From Phaeocystidibacter sp965659415 (GTDB lineage: Bacteria; Bacteroidota; Bacteroidia; Flavobacteriales; Schleiferiaceae): DNA of 64,000 bases. Position numbers and translations under genes: made by a program. Positions 41,015 through 48,895 of the stretch are shown here, piece after piece. The notes beneath the pieces are model-generated. The model searched no databases. It was not told where the DNA came from and saw nothing but the letters and a program-made list of their open reading frames with translations. The DNA is taken from positions 1-64,000 of the forward strand of contig CBFHVA010000015.1 of assembly GCA_965659415.1 (NCBI GenBank). The letters run 5' to 3'. Positions within the stretch are counted from its first letter, which is position 1, and every line of letters starts with the position of its first letter.

Positions 41015-42538
41015 TTATTCAACAATCTTCACCCAGAGGCGACCGTCGTAGCGACCTCTTAGGCCGGAGTTACGCGCGCCATCTGCTGCATCATAATTGT
41101 TGAACTTCATAAGGTATACATAGTACATATTGTTCACACGGTCTTGGAAGATGTTTACGTCCAATCCCTGGTTTTGCAAACGCTGCATCAAGCGGCGCGC
41201 ATTGTTCTCGCTACCAAATACACCTGCCGTTACATAGTATCCTGGTGAACCAGGTACAACACGACTCGCGTAGTTCTCTGGATTGTAATCCTGACCTGCT
41301 GAACCTCCGGTAGAGCCTCCTTGTGTGTTCGAACCTGTATCATTCGGATCGTAACCGTTCATTGGCTGGCTTTGTTGACCACCCTGTTGACCCGTTTGGC
41401 CACCTTGCTGACCTCCTTGTTGACCTCCACGTTGTTCGTCGGTTGGACGACCCGGCTGAGTGAGCTGCATACCGTCAATTACTTCACGAACGGTTTCCTC
41501 GATATCTTCGTTCTCCTGCGCTTCAAGCTCCTCTTTGAACTCTTCCAAACGCTCACGAACATACTCTTCGTTATCCTCGGCGTTCCGCTGCATACGGTCT
41601 TTCAAACGACGCACGTCGTTCTCCAAACGCTCGTTATCACGGTTGGAACCAAAGCGCCACTGAAGCATGAACTCGTGAGAAGTTCCGAATGATGTTCCGT
41701 AGGTATTCGTGCTGAAGTCGTATGCATAACCTACCGTAAGCGCTTCAGTTAAGTGTACACCAAGGTTCGCCGTGATGGCGTAATCCGAGCGGAACATAGC
41801 TCCTACGTAACCGTAATCACGCATATTGAAGATCGCACCTGCATCAATTTGAGTAGGCACGTTTGGAGCGGTACGAACGAGAATCATCGGACTCAATACG
41901 CGCTTTTCTCCTTGAATTTGCCAATCGTACTGTGCGTTGAAAACGAAGTGACGAATGAGGCTATACTCAACCGGACCACTATAATTGTCTGAATACTCGA
42001 TTGGAGCGCCCAACAACTGAGGCACGGCTGCACCAATTTGGAATCCATTGATGTTCAAGTTCACACCAAAGTTTAAGTCGAAGTTTCCTCGTCTCAAGTT
42101 TGGATAGAGCAACGGGTCAAACTCATCGCTTACGCGAATCTTGTCTACATCGATGTTATTGTCGAGATATCCAGCAGAAAGACCGAAGCTCAAGCTGTTC
42201 TTATCCGATAATTTCACGTGATAGGCGTATGATCCGTACACACCCATTCTTTGAATAATGTCGGTTCGATCTGAAAATGCATACACGCTATACCCAACGG
42301 CCTCGCGATTCATCGCTCCGTTCAAGGTGAGCGCGGAAGTTTCAGGTCCGCCTTCTATGCCCGACCACTGACGGCGGTGCATCATGCTCACTTCCGTTAC
42401 CCCACCTGAGCCCGACTGAGCTGGATTGAATATAAACGGAGTGAAGAAATAATTGCTGTACAGCGGAATTTGCTGTGCATTTGCCGCAGTTCCTAACATC
42501 AACACTACGGCCAGTGTAAAGAGGTTTGTCTTTTTCAT
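41015..42538 (-). CDS. PorP/SprF-family T9SS outer-membrane protein fused to a SPOR domain
   Basis: 507 residues. A signal peptide ends near NAQQ (21-23). Residues about 24-297 are the PorP/SprF beta-barrel (QIPLYSNYFFTPFIFNPAQSG, then MHRRQWSGIEG and the closing HEFMLQWRFG). Residues about 300-357 are a charged coiled coil, 361-420 a Gln/Gly-rich linker (GGQQGGQQGGQ), and 431-507 a SPOR domain (YYVTAGVFGSENNARRL ... YYVYLMKFNNYDAA), a fold that binds glycan strands lacking stem peptides. PorP/SprF proteins usually end after the barrel, at roughly 300 residues. PorP-like proteins work with CHU_C-tail cargo, and here the gene is flanked by two such cargo genes; the upstream one ends 5 bases before this start. 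Confidence 0.9.
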   Translation of the reverse strand: MKKTNLFTLAVVLMLGTAANAQQIPLYSNYFFTPFIFNPAQSGSGGVTEVSMMHRRQWSGIEGGPETSALTLNGAMNREAVGYSVYAFSDRTDIIQRMGVYGSYAYHVKLSDKNSLSFGLSAGYLDNNIDVDKIRVSDEFDPLLYPNLRRGNFDLNFGVNLNINGFQIGAAVPQLLGAPIEYSDNYSGPVEYSLIRHFVFNAQYDWQIQGEKRVLSPMILVRTAPNVPTQIDAGAIFNMRDYGYVGAMFRSDYAITANLGVHLTEALTVGYAYDFSTNTYGTSFGTSHEFMLQWRFGSNRDNERLENDVRRLKDRMQRNAEDNEEYVRERLEEFKEELEAQENEDIEETVREVIDGMQLTQPGRPTDEQRGGQQGGQQGGQTGQQGGQQSQPMNGYDPNDTGSNTQGGSTGGSAGQDYNPENYASRVVPGSPGYYVTAGVFGSENNARRLMQRLQNQGLDVNIFQDRVNNMYYVYLMKFNNYDAADGARNSGLRGRYDGRLWVKIVE

Positions 42539-42543
42539 AGTGC

Positions 42544-44682
42544 TTAGTCGTTATTGCGGATAATAGTTATGGCTCCTTTGTATCGAACTTCATCACCACA
42601 TACGAGGATATAGTAATACGTTCCATCTGGCAAATCATCACCACCGGTTGATGTTCCCGCCCAGCCGTTGGAGTAATTCTCTTCCATATACACTTCGGAT
42701 CCCCAACGGTTCATGACAATCAAGTCACAACCATCCGCGCGGATCACCTCGCTCAGGTCGAGTACATCGTTCGCGCCGTCCCCGTTAGGAGTCATCATGT
42801 TTTGCACATTCGAGAGATTTGGACCTCCTGCGAATGGATCTTGAACGATTACCAACATAGAGTCGATGCCCACACAGCCGTTGGCCGCGGTAACCTCAAC
42901 GAAGTACCAAGTGGTGTCTTTAACCGGACGTGTTCTTGTATTAGGATCGCGAGGGTTACTGAAGTATACCGGTTCATTGGCGTACCAGTAGTAGGTTACA
43001 CCTCCTGATGCGGTCATTACTACGTCTTCATCTTGACCGATAGTTTGATCTGGACCTGCATTGGCATTCACTACAAGTGGGAATATGATAAGAGTATCGT
43101 AGGTTACACACTGATTCACACCTACGGCCTCAACCCAATACGTTCCTGGTAGGCTCACATATTGACTGGTTCCGATGAATCCATTGGACCAAGTGTACTG
43201 CAAGCCGTTTCCTGTAACTGCAACTAGTACGGAGTCATCTGCACAAATGGCGACTGAATCACTCGGTAAGAATCGGAAGGTTGGAAGCGGCACAATATTA
43301 ACCTGAATAGGTTGCGTGATGTGCGTACACGTGAAGTTGTTGATAATTAATCGGTATTCCGCGGAATCAGGGATTAAAGCGGTATCTACTTGCAGGCTTG
43401 GTAAAGTATCATTTGGAATGCTGGCCCATGTACCGCCGTTCAGCGGGAAGCGCACTTGCCACTGATACTCCCAATCGGCACCCACGGTGTCGGCTCTCAG
43501 CAGCACACTGTCTTCTATACAGATGGTGGTTGACACCCCAGTGTTTCCAGGCCAAGGAATGGCTGAAATCTCCGGATCTGGAACGGTATCCATCCAAATC
43601 CATCGCGGGTCTTGTCCAAAGGTTGAACAACCCGTCATGGTATCCGTCACTTCCAAGTAAATCACCAACTGATTAGGTGTAATCCCGCCAGCTACGATAT
43701 CTGAAGTAATGTAAATCGTATCGTTGGTCTGACCTTGAATTGGCACTACAGAGTCGAGACCGAACTGGTTCACCGAGTCCTTGTACCATTGGTAGGTGTA
43801 GAACTCGCCTGGAAGGGCAGCTGGCAAACCGTAATATAAAATGGAATCTTCTTCACAGAACTGCACTGAATCAACCAGAGGTGTTCCTGGGAATGGAACA
43901 TCGAGTATTTCGACCCAAGGCTGATTGAGCGGCATGATGATGAATGACGTCGGGATGTAGTCATTTACAATCTGTTCGTCACTTAACCCCGGACACAAAC
44001 CCGCAGAAACTTCCACCGTGTACGAACCTGGAATCCATACCATGAGGCTGTCGAAGTTATCGTCGTTTCGCATTTGGGCTGTACCTACTTCAATTCCACC
44101 TACAAACCATTGATAGTTGTAAATCCCTAAGCCTGTGGTATCCTTATTAGCATAAAGAAACACGGTATCGCCTACACATTTTCCGATATCAGAAGTATCT
44201 CCAGGCGTATAAACATTGTCAAAGCCACCAAAGGATGAATCGATACTCGCCGGTGTGGTAACAGCAACAGACACCTCAAAGGTATCTGACACCACAATTG
44301 GATTTGATCCGACCATCCGAATGGAATAATCACCGTTTACCTGAATATCCTCAGGAATGATGATGGTCATCGTCTTAATACCGGCGTCATTCGTGTCATT
44401 TACCGGCAAATTAGTGTTCGGCGTCCATTTAACAATGGGTACTTGTCGAGCTGGTGGCGTCGAGAAGTTTGCAGCCGCTCCAATACCTGGAGTAAGGAAT
44501 ACGTCAAACGAGTTCGCAGGAGAAAAGGAGCCCGTAAGCAAAATGTTAATTGCCAAGGAATCCCCTGTGCATCGAGAAGCGTTTGGTATTTGAGTGAGTT
44601 GAATGGTTTGTGCCTGAGCGGACACTCCCATAATGATGATGGCAGCTGCCGCCAGCCATCTCGAGCGTAATGTTAGTTTCAT
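42544..44682 (-). CDS. Surface protein with repeated Ig-like domains and gliding-motility-type C-terminal domain
   Basis: 712 residues. Signal peptide to about residue 24 (ending SAQAQ), then several Ig/PKD-like repeats of 80-110 residues with alternating YQW(F/Y) strand motifs (YNYQWFVGG, YTYQWYKDS, WEYQWQVR). An Ig-like unit (TASGGVTYYWYANEPVYFSN) precedes the C-terminal tail MMTPNGDGANDVLDL ... MNRWGSEVYMEE ... LPDGTYYYILVCGDE. Tail and preceding unit match the protein at 39.0 kb closely. First gene of the operon with the PorP-SPOR gene, so it is probably the cargo that this PorP handles. Function on the surface unknown. Confidence 0.85.
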   Translation of the reverse strand: MKLTLRSRWLAAAAIIIMGVSAQAQTIQLTQIPNASRCTGDSLAINILLTGSFSPANSFDVFLTPGIGAAANFSTPPARQVPIVKWTPNTNLPVNDTNDAGIKTMTIIIPEDIQVNGDYSIRMVGSNPIVVSDTFEVSVAVTTPASIDSSFGGFDNVYTPGDTSDIGKCVGDTVFLYANKDTTGLGIYNYQWFVGGIEVGTAQMRNDDNFDSLMVWIPGSYTVEVSAGLCPGLSDEQIVNDYIPTSFIIMPLNQPWVEILDVPFPGTPLVDSVQFCEEDSILYYGLPAALPGEFYTYQWYKDSVNQFGLDSVVPIQGQTNDTIYITSDIVAGGITPNQLVIYLEVTDTMTGCSTFGQDPRWIWMDTVPDPEISAIPWPGNTGVSTTICIEDSVLLRADTVGADWEYQWQVRFPLNGGTWASIPNDTLPSLQVDTALIPDSAEYRLIINNFTCTHITQPIQVNIVPLPTFRFLPSDSVAICADDSVLVAVTGNGLQYTWSNGFIGTSQYVSLPGTYWVEAVGVNQCVTYDTLIIFPLVVNANAGPDQTIGQDEDVVMTASGGVTYYWYANEPVYFSNPRDPNTRTRPVKDTTWYFVEVTAANGCVGIDSMLVIVQDPFAGGPNLSNVQNMMTPNGDGANDVLDLSEVIRADGCDLIVMNRWGSEVYMEENYSNGWAGTSTGGDDLPDGTYYYILVCGDEVRYKGAITIIRNND

Positions 44683-44845
44683 CGAATAGGGTTTATTCTA
44701 AAGTGCAAATTAAGGCTTTTTGATAGCAATACGACTGAAGTAAGTAAAGGACTACTCACAAAAGAGCGACTGTTGCGCTTGAACGCTTGATTGTGCACCT
44801 TTGTTTATTATACGTTGATATTTTCCTTAAAGTTGGTATGGTTTT

Positions 44846-45193
44846 ATGAAAAAGAGAATTCGTGCTTTCGCCTTTGCCTTTGCCGGTTTGAGGCAACTTC
44901 TTACTGAACCCCACTTTCGCATTCATATTCTGGCGCTTCTCGCAGTGCTGTCTACCGCATATTATTTTGAGGTGCAAAAATGGGAGTGGATTACCCTGTT
45001 ATTAACAATTTCAGTGGTCCTTTCCCTGGAAGCAATCAATTCTGCTTTGGAGAATCTAGCCGATGCAACTCATCCAGAAATACACCCGTTAATCAAAAAA
45101 GCAAAGGACGTTGCCGCCGCCTCGGTACTCATTTCTTCTATCTTTGCTATTGTGATCGGATTGATCATCTTCATCCCCTATTTTTTGACTTGA
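44846..45193 (+). CDS. Diacylglycerol kinase / undecaprenol kinase family membrane protein
   Basis: 115 residues with three membrane helices. Small integral lipid kinase: in Gram-negatives the relatives phosphorylate diacylglycerol, in many other bacteria undecaprenol. The family signature is seen at LSLEAINSALENLADAT followed by HPLIKKAKDVAAASVL (metal- and ATP-site residues). An N-terminal amphipathic basic stretch (KKRIRAFAFAFAG) precedes the first helix. The gene is followed by the GAF protein 27 bases downstream. Which lipid is used cannot be read from the sequence. Confidence 0.88.
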   Translation: MKKRIRAFAFAFAGLRQLLTEPHFRIHILALLAVLSTAYYFEVQKWEWITLLLTISVVLSLEAINSALENLADATHPEIHPLIKKAKDVAAASVLISSIFAIVIGLIIFIPYFLT

Positions 45194-45220
45194 TATTTTT
45201 ACTGATTGCACACTGGTGAT

Positions 45221-45667
45221 ATGATGTACGACGAAATCCAATCTTCTGTAGGCACTATTCTTTCGAGCAAAGGAAAAGACGGACTACAAGAGATATGTGA
45301 AGTTCTCAGAAATGAAATCCCACATTACAACTGGGTGGGTTTCTATTTCATGAACGACTCCGACCAAATGTTGGAAATTGGTCCGTATGCGGGTGCGGAG
45401 ACCGAACACGTTCGCATTCCCTACGGAAAGGGAATATGTGGTCAGGTCGCGGTTTCGGGAGCCGTATTTAATGTAGATGACGTATCAGCCCAAGACAACT
45501 ATATCGCTTGTAGCATAGACACCAAGGCCGAATTGGTCGTTCCGATGTACAAAGCTCAAAAACTCATTGGTCAAATTGACATCGATTCACACCACGCCAA
45601 CTCGTTTACCAACAAGGATGAAGAATTGATGGGAAACATTTGCGCCATGGTGGCCAGACATCTCTAG
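45221..45667 (+). CDS. GAF-domain free methionine-(R)-sulfoxide reductase
   Basis: 148 residues, a single GAF domain of the fRMsr type, which reduces free Met-R-sulfoxide. In the E. coli enzyme Cys84, Cys94 and Cys118 take part; here Cys94 (GKGICGQ) and the catalytic Cys118 (NYIACSIDT) are present, while the Cys84 position is His (TEHVRIP). The acidic residues of the pocket (AELVVP and GQIDIDS) are kept. Function by the two remaining cysteines is plausible. The frame continues upstream to a TTG at 45206; I take the ATG at 45221. Confidence 0.85.
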   Translation: MMYDEIQSSVGTILSSKGKDGLQEICEVLRNEIPHYNWVGFYFMNDSDQMLEIGPYAGAETEHVRIPYGKGICGQVAVSGAVFNVDDVSAQDNYIACSIDTKAELVVPMYKAQKLIGQIDIDSHHANSFTNKDEELMGNICAMVARHL

Positions 45668-45776
45668 CTTGGTTAACGGCCCGAATCGCTTCCACATCTG
45701 ACAATCCGTTTATCCGTTTCTGGGTTTATACGTTGGTCCGTTGTGCTAGCCGGGAAGTTGAGGGTTACCCGAGAGG

Positions 45777-45800
45777 CATGCGGCTTTAGCCCGTGCCGTT
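45777..45800 (+). repeat. REP-like 24-base repeat, copy 1
   Basis: Contains the small palindrome GGC-TTTA-GCC followed by CGTGCCGTT. The reverse complement of all 24 bases occurs at 63971-63994. Intergenic in both places. Confidence 0.7.
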
Positions 45801-45918
45801 GGTTTGGGTTTAATGAGTTTTAGGGGTTTACGGAGTTTTGGGAGTTCGTTTAACCGTACAATTCCATATCAGTCACCCACAACTGTGCGAACAGCGAGTA
45901 GCGTTGGCAGGGCTTAAG

Positions 45919-45956
45919 GAGTCCATCAGTCCGACAATCTGATCATCCGACAATCC
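45919..45956. repeat. Dispersed intergenic repeat, copy 2
   Basis: GAGTCCATCAGTCC near the start and CCGACAATCC at the end, matching the reverse strand of 9291-9327 in word order, with diverged middle. Confidence 0.5.
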
Positions 45957-46018
45957 GATAATGAGACCATCCAAAGCGAAACATTTCAACGTATGAGTCT
46001 GAGGCCAGAAACCAAGGA

Positions 46019-47263
46019 CTAATTCCCCGCCCGAATCGCTTCCACGGGATTCATTCCACTTGCTTTGATGGCGGGTATTAAACCGAATATGAGTCCTATT
46101 AAGACGGAAATCACAATACCTGTAGTGATGTTCCCCCCTGAAAGCATGAGTTCAAAACCGCTGGCCGATCTAGCAATCCACACGAGCCCTCCAGTGACGA
46201 GCAAGCCAATGATGCCACCGAGCAAGCTCAACAACACCGATTCAGCTAGGAACTGATAGAGGATAAAGTTCCTTCTGGAACCGAGGGCTTTCTGTATTCC
46301 GATTTGCCCCACCCGCTCACTCACGCTCACGAACATGATATTGGCAATTCCGAATCCACCGGCTAAGAGCGCAAATCCGCCAATGATTAATCCTATCATT
46401 CCCAAGCCTGAAAAAATCGCTTCGGTGCTATTTTGAAGGACACTGATTTCGTTGATGGCGAAGTTGTTCTCAGCTCGAGGTCGTAGGCGACGAATACCGC
46501 GCATGGCGCCTTCTACATCATCCTGCAAACGCTCAACGGGCACTCCCTCTCGCGCCTTTACCATGATAGTGGTTTGAAGCTCGTCTTCATTCACCTTGCG
46601 AAGCATAAACTCTACAGGAAGCAGTACCAATTGGTCTTGGCTTTCGCCAATCAGCTTCTCGCCTTCCTTTTCAAAAACACCAATGATTCGGACTTTCTCG
46701 CCTAGTATTCGGATGCGCTTCCCGATTGGGTTGATGGACCCGAATAATCCTTCGGCTACGTCGGAACCCACTACGGCCACATTCCTGCCACTACCGGATT
46801 CTTGCGGACTGAAATATCGACCTTCAGCCATAGGAGTCGGCCATATATCGAGGTAAGCATGAGACACGCCCATGACGCCCACATTGTCTACCGTATTGTT
46901 CTCGTAATTCAAGTTAGCACTGATATTCACCAAAAAAGACATGGCTCCTTCAGTCGTAATTCGATCTTGAATCTTTGCCATTTCTTCGTACTTGGGCTCC
47001 GGACGCTGGAAGTACTTCCACCACGGATACTCTCCACCGCTTCCGCCCCATGGCCACTTTTGGATATAAAGCACATCAGAACCTACGCTTTCAATGGATG
47101 AACGAACGGATCGCTCGAGGCTATCCACTACCGATAAAACGAAAATGATACTAAAAACACCAAGCGTCATGCCCAGCAATGAAAGAGTACTTCGCAGTGG
47201 GTTGGCGCGTAATGCCTGTGCAGACATTCGAACTCCTTCGTTAATGATTTGAGTGAATCGCAT
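46019..47263 (-). CDS. MacB-like ABC transporter permease
   Basis: 414 residues. One membrane helix near residues 25-48 (LLGMTLGVFSIIFVLSVVD), a large periplasmic MacB_PCD domain (about 50-250, with GSDVLYIQKWPWGG and AVVGSDVAEGLFG) and three C-terminal helices of the FtsX domain (LIGLIIGGFALLAGGFGIANIMFVSVSERV, with the conserved EIGIRKALG-like VGQIGIQKALGSRR), ending MNPVEAIRAGN. MacB-type permeases couple ATP hydrolysis to periplasmic transport or lipoprotein handling. No ATPase, membrane fusion protein or TolC gene is adjacent, so the partner must be encoded elsewhere. Substrate unknown. Confidence 0.9.
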   Translation of the reverse strand: MRFTQIINEGVRMSAQALRANPLRSTLSLLGMTLGVFSIIFVLSVVDSLERSVRSSIESVGSDVLYIQKWPWGGSGGEYPWWKYFQRPEPKYEEMAKIQDRITTEGAMSFLVNISANLNYENNTVDNVGVMGVSHAYLDIWPTPMAEGRYFSPQESGSGRNVAVVGSDVAEGLFGSINPIGKRIRILGEKVRIIGVFEKEGEKLIGESQDQLVLLPVEFMLRKVNEDELQTTIMVKAREGVPVERLQDDVEGAMRGIRRLRPRAENNFAINEISVLQNSTEAIFSGLGMIGLIIGGFALLAGGFGIANIMFVSVSERVGQIGIQKALGSRRNFILYQFLAESVLLSLLGGIIGLLVTGGLVWIARSASGFELMLSGGNITTGIVISVLIGLIFGLIPAIKASGMNPVEAIRAGN

Positions 47264-47279
47264 GCTTTGTTGATTGATT

Positions 47280-47307
47280 CGAAAGTACGGAAATTCTCAC
47301 TCATCAA
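47280..47307 (-). promoter_or_regulatory. Possible promoter of the ABC permease
   Basis: Minus strand TTG-N17-TACTTTCG, one mismatch from the -7 consensus, 17 bases before the start codon. Confidence 0.4.
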
Positions 47308-47311
47308 TACC

Positions 47312-47342
47312 TTGCTATACCCCCTGTATTTCACTAGTTTTG
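47312..47342 (+). promoter_or_regulatory. Promoter of the purH-mre-mrdA-rodA operon
   Basis: TTG-N20-TAGTTTTG, an exact match to the Bacteroidota form, 21 bases before the purH ATG at 47364. Leader is therefore very short. Confidence 0.75.
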
Positions 47343-47363
47343 CTCCTTTGTAATTCCCACCAC

Positions 47364-48887
47364 ATGAGCGGCACGAAACGCATCAAGAGCGCACTCTTAT
47401 CTGTATTTTATAAAGATGGCCTCGAGCCTATAGCACGTCAGCTTCACGCAGACGGTGTATTCCTGTATTCAACGGGAGGTACTCAGAAGTACTTAGAAGA
47501 TCTCGGTTTACCGGTTATCCCTGTTGAAAGTCAGACTAACTACCCTTCTATTTTTGGAGGGCGTGTAAAAACGTTACACCCTGCCATTTTTGGTGGCATT
47601 CTTCATCGCCGCGATAACGAAGGCGATTTAGCAGAGAAAGAAACACACCGTATTCCGGACATCGACATGGTAGTAGTTGACCTCTACCCTTTCGAGGAAA
47701 CGGTTGCATCCGGCGCTCCCGATCAGGATATCATTGAAAAAATAGACATCGGAGGAATCAGCCTTATTCGCGCTGCAGCGAAGAATTTTAAGGATGTACT
47801 GATTGTCCCTTCTCGCGAGTACTATGCTGAAACGCTAGAAGTCATTCAAAACGGGAGTGAAACTTCCATGGAAGATCGCCATCGTTTTGCCGGATACGCC
47901 TTTGATATTTCGTCGCATTACGACACGGCTATTCACGGCTTCTTTGCGCCGCAAAGCGAATCGTTCAAGCGCAGTATCCGCAGTGGCAAGGAACTTCGCT
48001 ATGGCGAAAACCCACACCAAAAGGGTTGGTTTCATGGCAACTTAGACGACGCCTTCGAGCAACTGCACGGAAAAGAGCTCAGCTACAACAACTTATTGGA
48101 TGTTGACGCCGCGGCACTACTCATCGCTGAATTCTGGGATCAAAATCCTACCGTAGCAGTAATAAAGCACAACAATGCATGTGGCCTTGCACAGCGCGAT
48201 AACCTCGCTCAAGCATGGAAAGACGCCTTAGCGGGCGATCCGGTATCTGCCTTTGGTGGAATTATCGCGGCCAACCAAACGGTTGACGTAGCTACGGCTG
48301 AGGGCATCAACGAAATCTTCTGTGAAGTGGTGTTGGCTCCTGACTATTCCGTGGAAGCCTTGGAGGTTCTCAAATCAAAGAAGAACCGTATCATCTTGAA
48401 GGTGAAGAGCATTCAGCCTCAAGAAATGATTGCTCGCACGGCTTTGAACGGCGTGTTGGTTCAAGAGCGCGATCACCATACCGATTCAAAAGAAGACTTG
48501 AAGGTGGTTACCAAAATTGCCCCAACTTCGGAGCAAATTGACGACCTGATTTTTGCTAGTGCGCTTTGCAAGAATACCAAGTCGAACACCATCGTTCTCG
48601 CGAAGAACGGCCAACTCTTGGCGAGTGGTACCGGCCAGACTTCTCGTGTAGATGCACTTCGCCAAGCCATTCAAAAGGCAAAATCGTTTAACTTTGACTT
48701 AAACGGAGCCGTAATGGCATCTGACGCGTTCTTCCCTTTCCCAGACTGCGTTGAAATTGCAAACGGGGAAGGCATTAATACCGTGATTCAACCTGGAGGA
48801 TCTATCAAGGATCAATTGAGTATTGACTATTGCGACAACAACGCAATGTCAATGGTATTCACCGGTTACCGTCACTTTAAACACTGA
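47364..48887 (+). CDS. purH: Bifunctional AICAR formyltransferase / IMP cyclohydrolase
   Basis: 507 residues. Last two steps of IMP synthesis. N-terminal IMP cyclohydrolase (MGS-like) domain with LYSTGGTQKYLEDLG and GGRVKTLHPAIFGGIL; C-terminal formyltransferase domain with LRYGENPHQKGWF, the Lys-His pair in AVIKHNNACG and PGGSIKDQLSIDYCD. I start at MSGTKRIKSALLSV (47364); the longer frame covers the promoter. mreB begins 8 bases after the stop, so purine synthesis and cell elongation genes share a transcript, an order I know from other Bacteroidota. Confidence 0.96.
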   Translation: MSGTKRIKSALLSVFYKDGLEPIARQLHADGVFLYSTGGTQKYLEDLGLPVIPVESQTNYPSIFGGRVKTLHPAIFGGILHRRDNEGDLAEKETHRIPDIDMVVVDLYPFEETVASGAPDQDIIEKIDIGGISLIRAAAKNFKDVLIVPSREYYAETLEVIQNGSETSMEDRHRFAGYAFDISSHYDTAIHGFFAPQSESFKRSIRSGKELRYGENPHQKGWFHGNLDDAFEQLHGKELSYNNLLDVDAAALLIAEFWDQNPTVAVIKHNNACGLAQRDNLAQAWKDALAGDPVSAFGGIIAANQTVDVATAEGINEIFCEVVLAPDYSVEALEVLKSKKNRIILKVKSIQPQEMIARTALNGVLVQERDHHTDSKEDLKVVTKIAPTSEQIDDLIFASALCKNTKSNTIVLAKNGQLLASGTGQTSRVDALRQAIQKAKSFNFDLNGAVMASDAFFPFPDCVEIANGEGINTVIQPGGSIKDQLSIDYCDNNAMSMVFTGYRHFKH

Positions 48888-48895
48888 TCCATTCA

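Larger units (their letters stand above)
45668..46018. other. 351-base gene-free stretch with several repeat fragments
   Basis: Between convergent genes. It holds a 17-base copy of the end of the neighbouring permease gene (45679-45695), a 24-base REP-like word (45777-45800) that recurs inverted at 63971-63994, and a copy of the dispersed repeat (45919-45956). No coding frame with any recognisable product. Confidence 0.7.

Noticed and set aside
45206..45220. TTG start of the GAF protein
   Set aside because: An ATG-ATG pair follows five codons later at the place where the family N-terminus begins.
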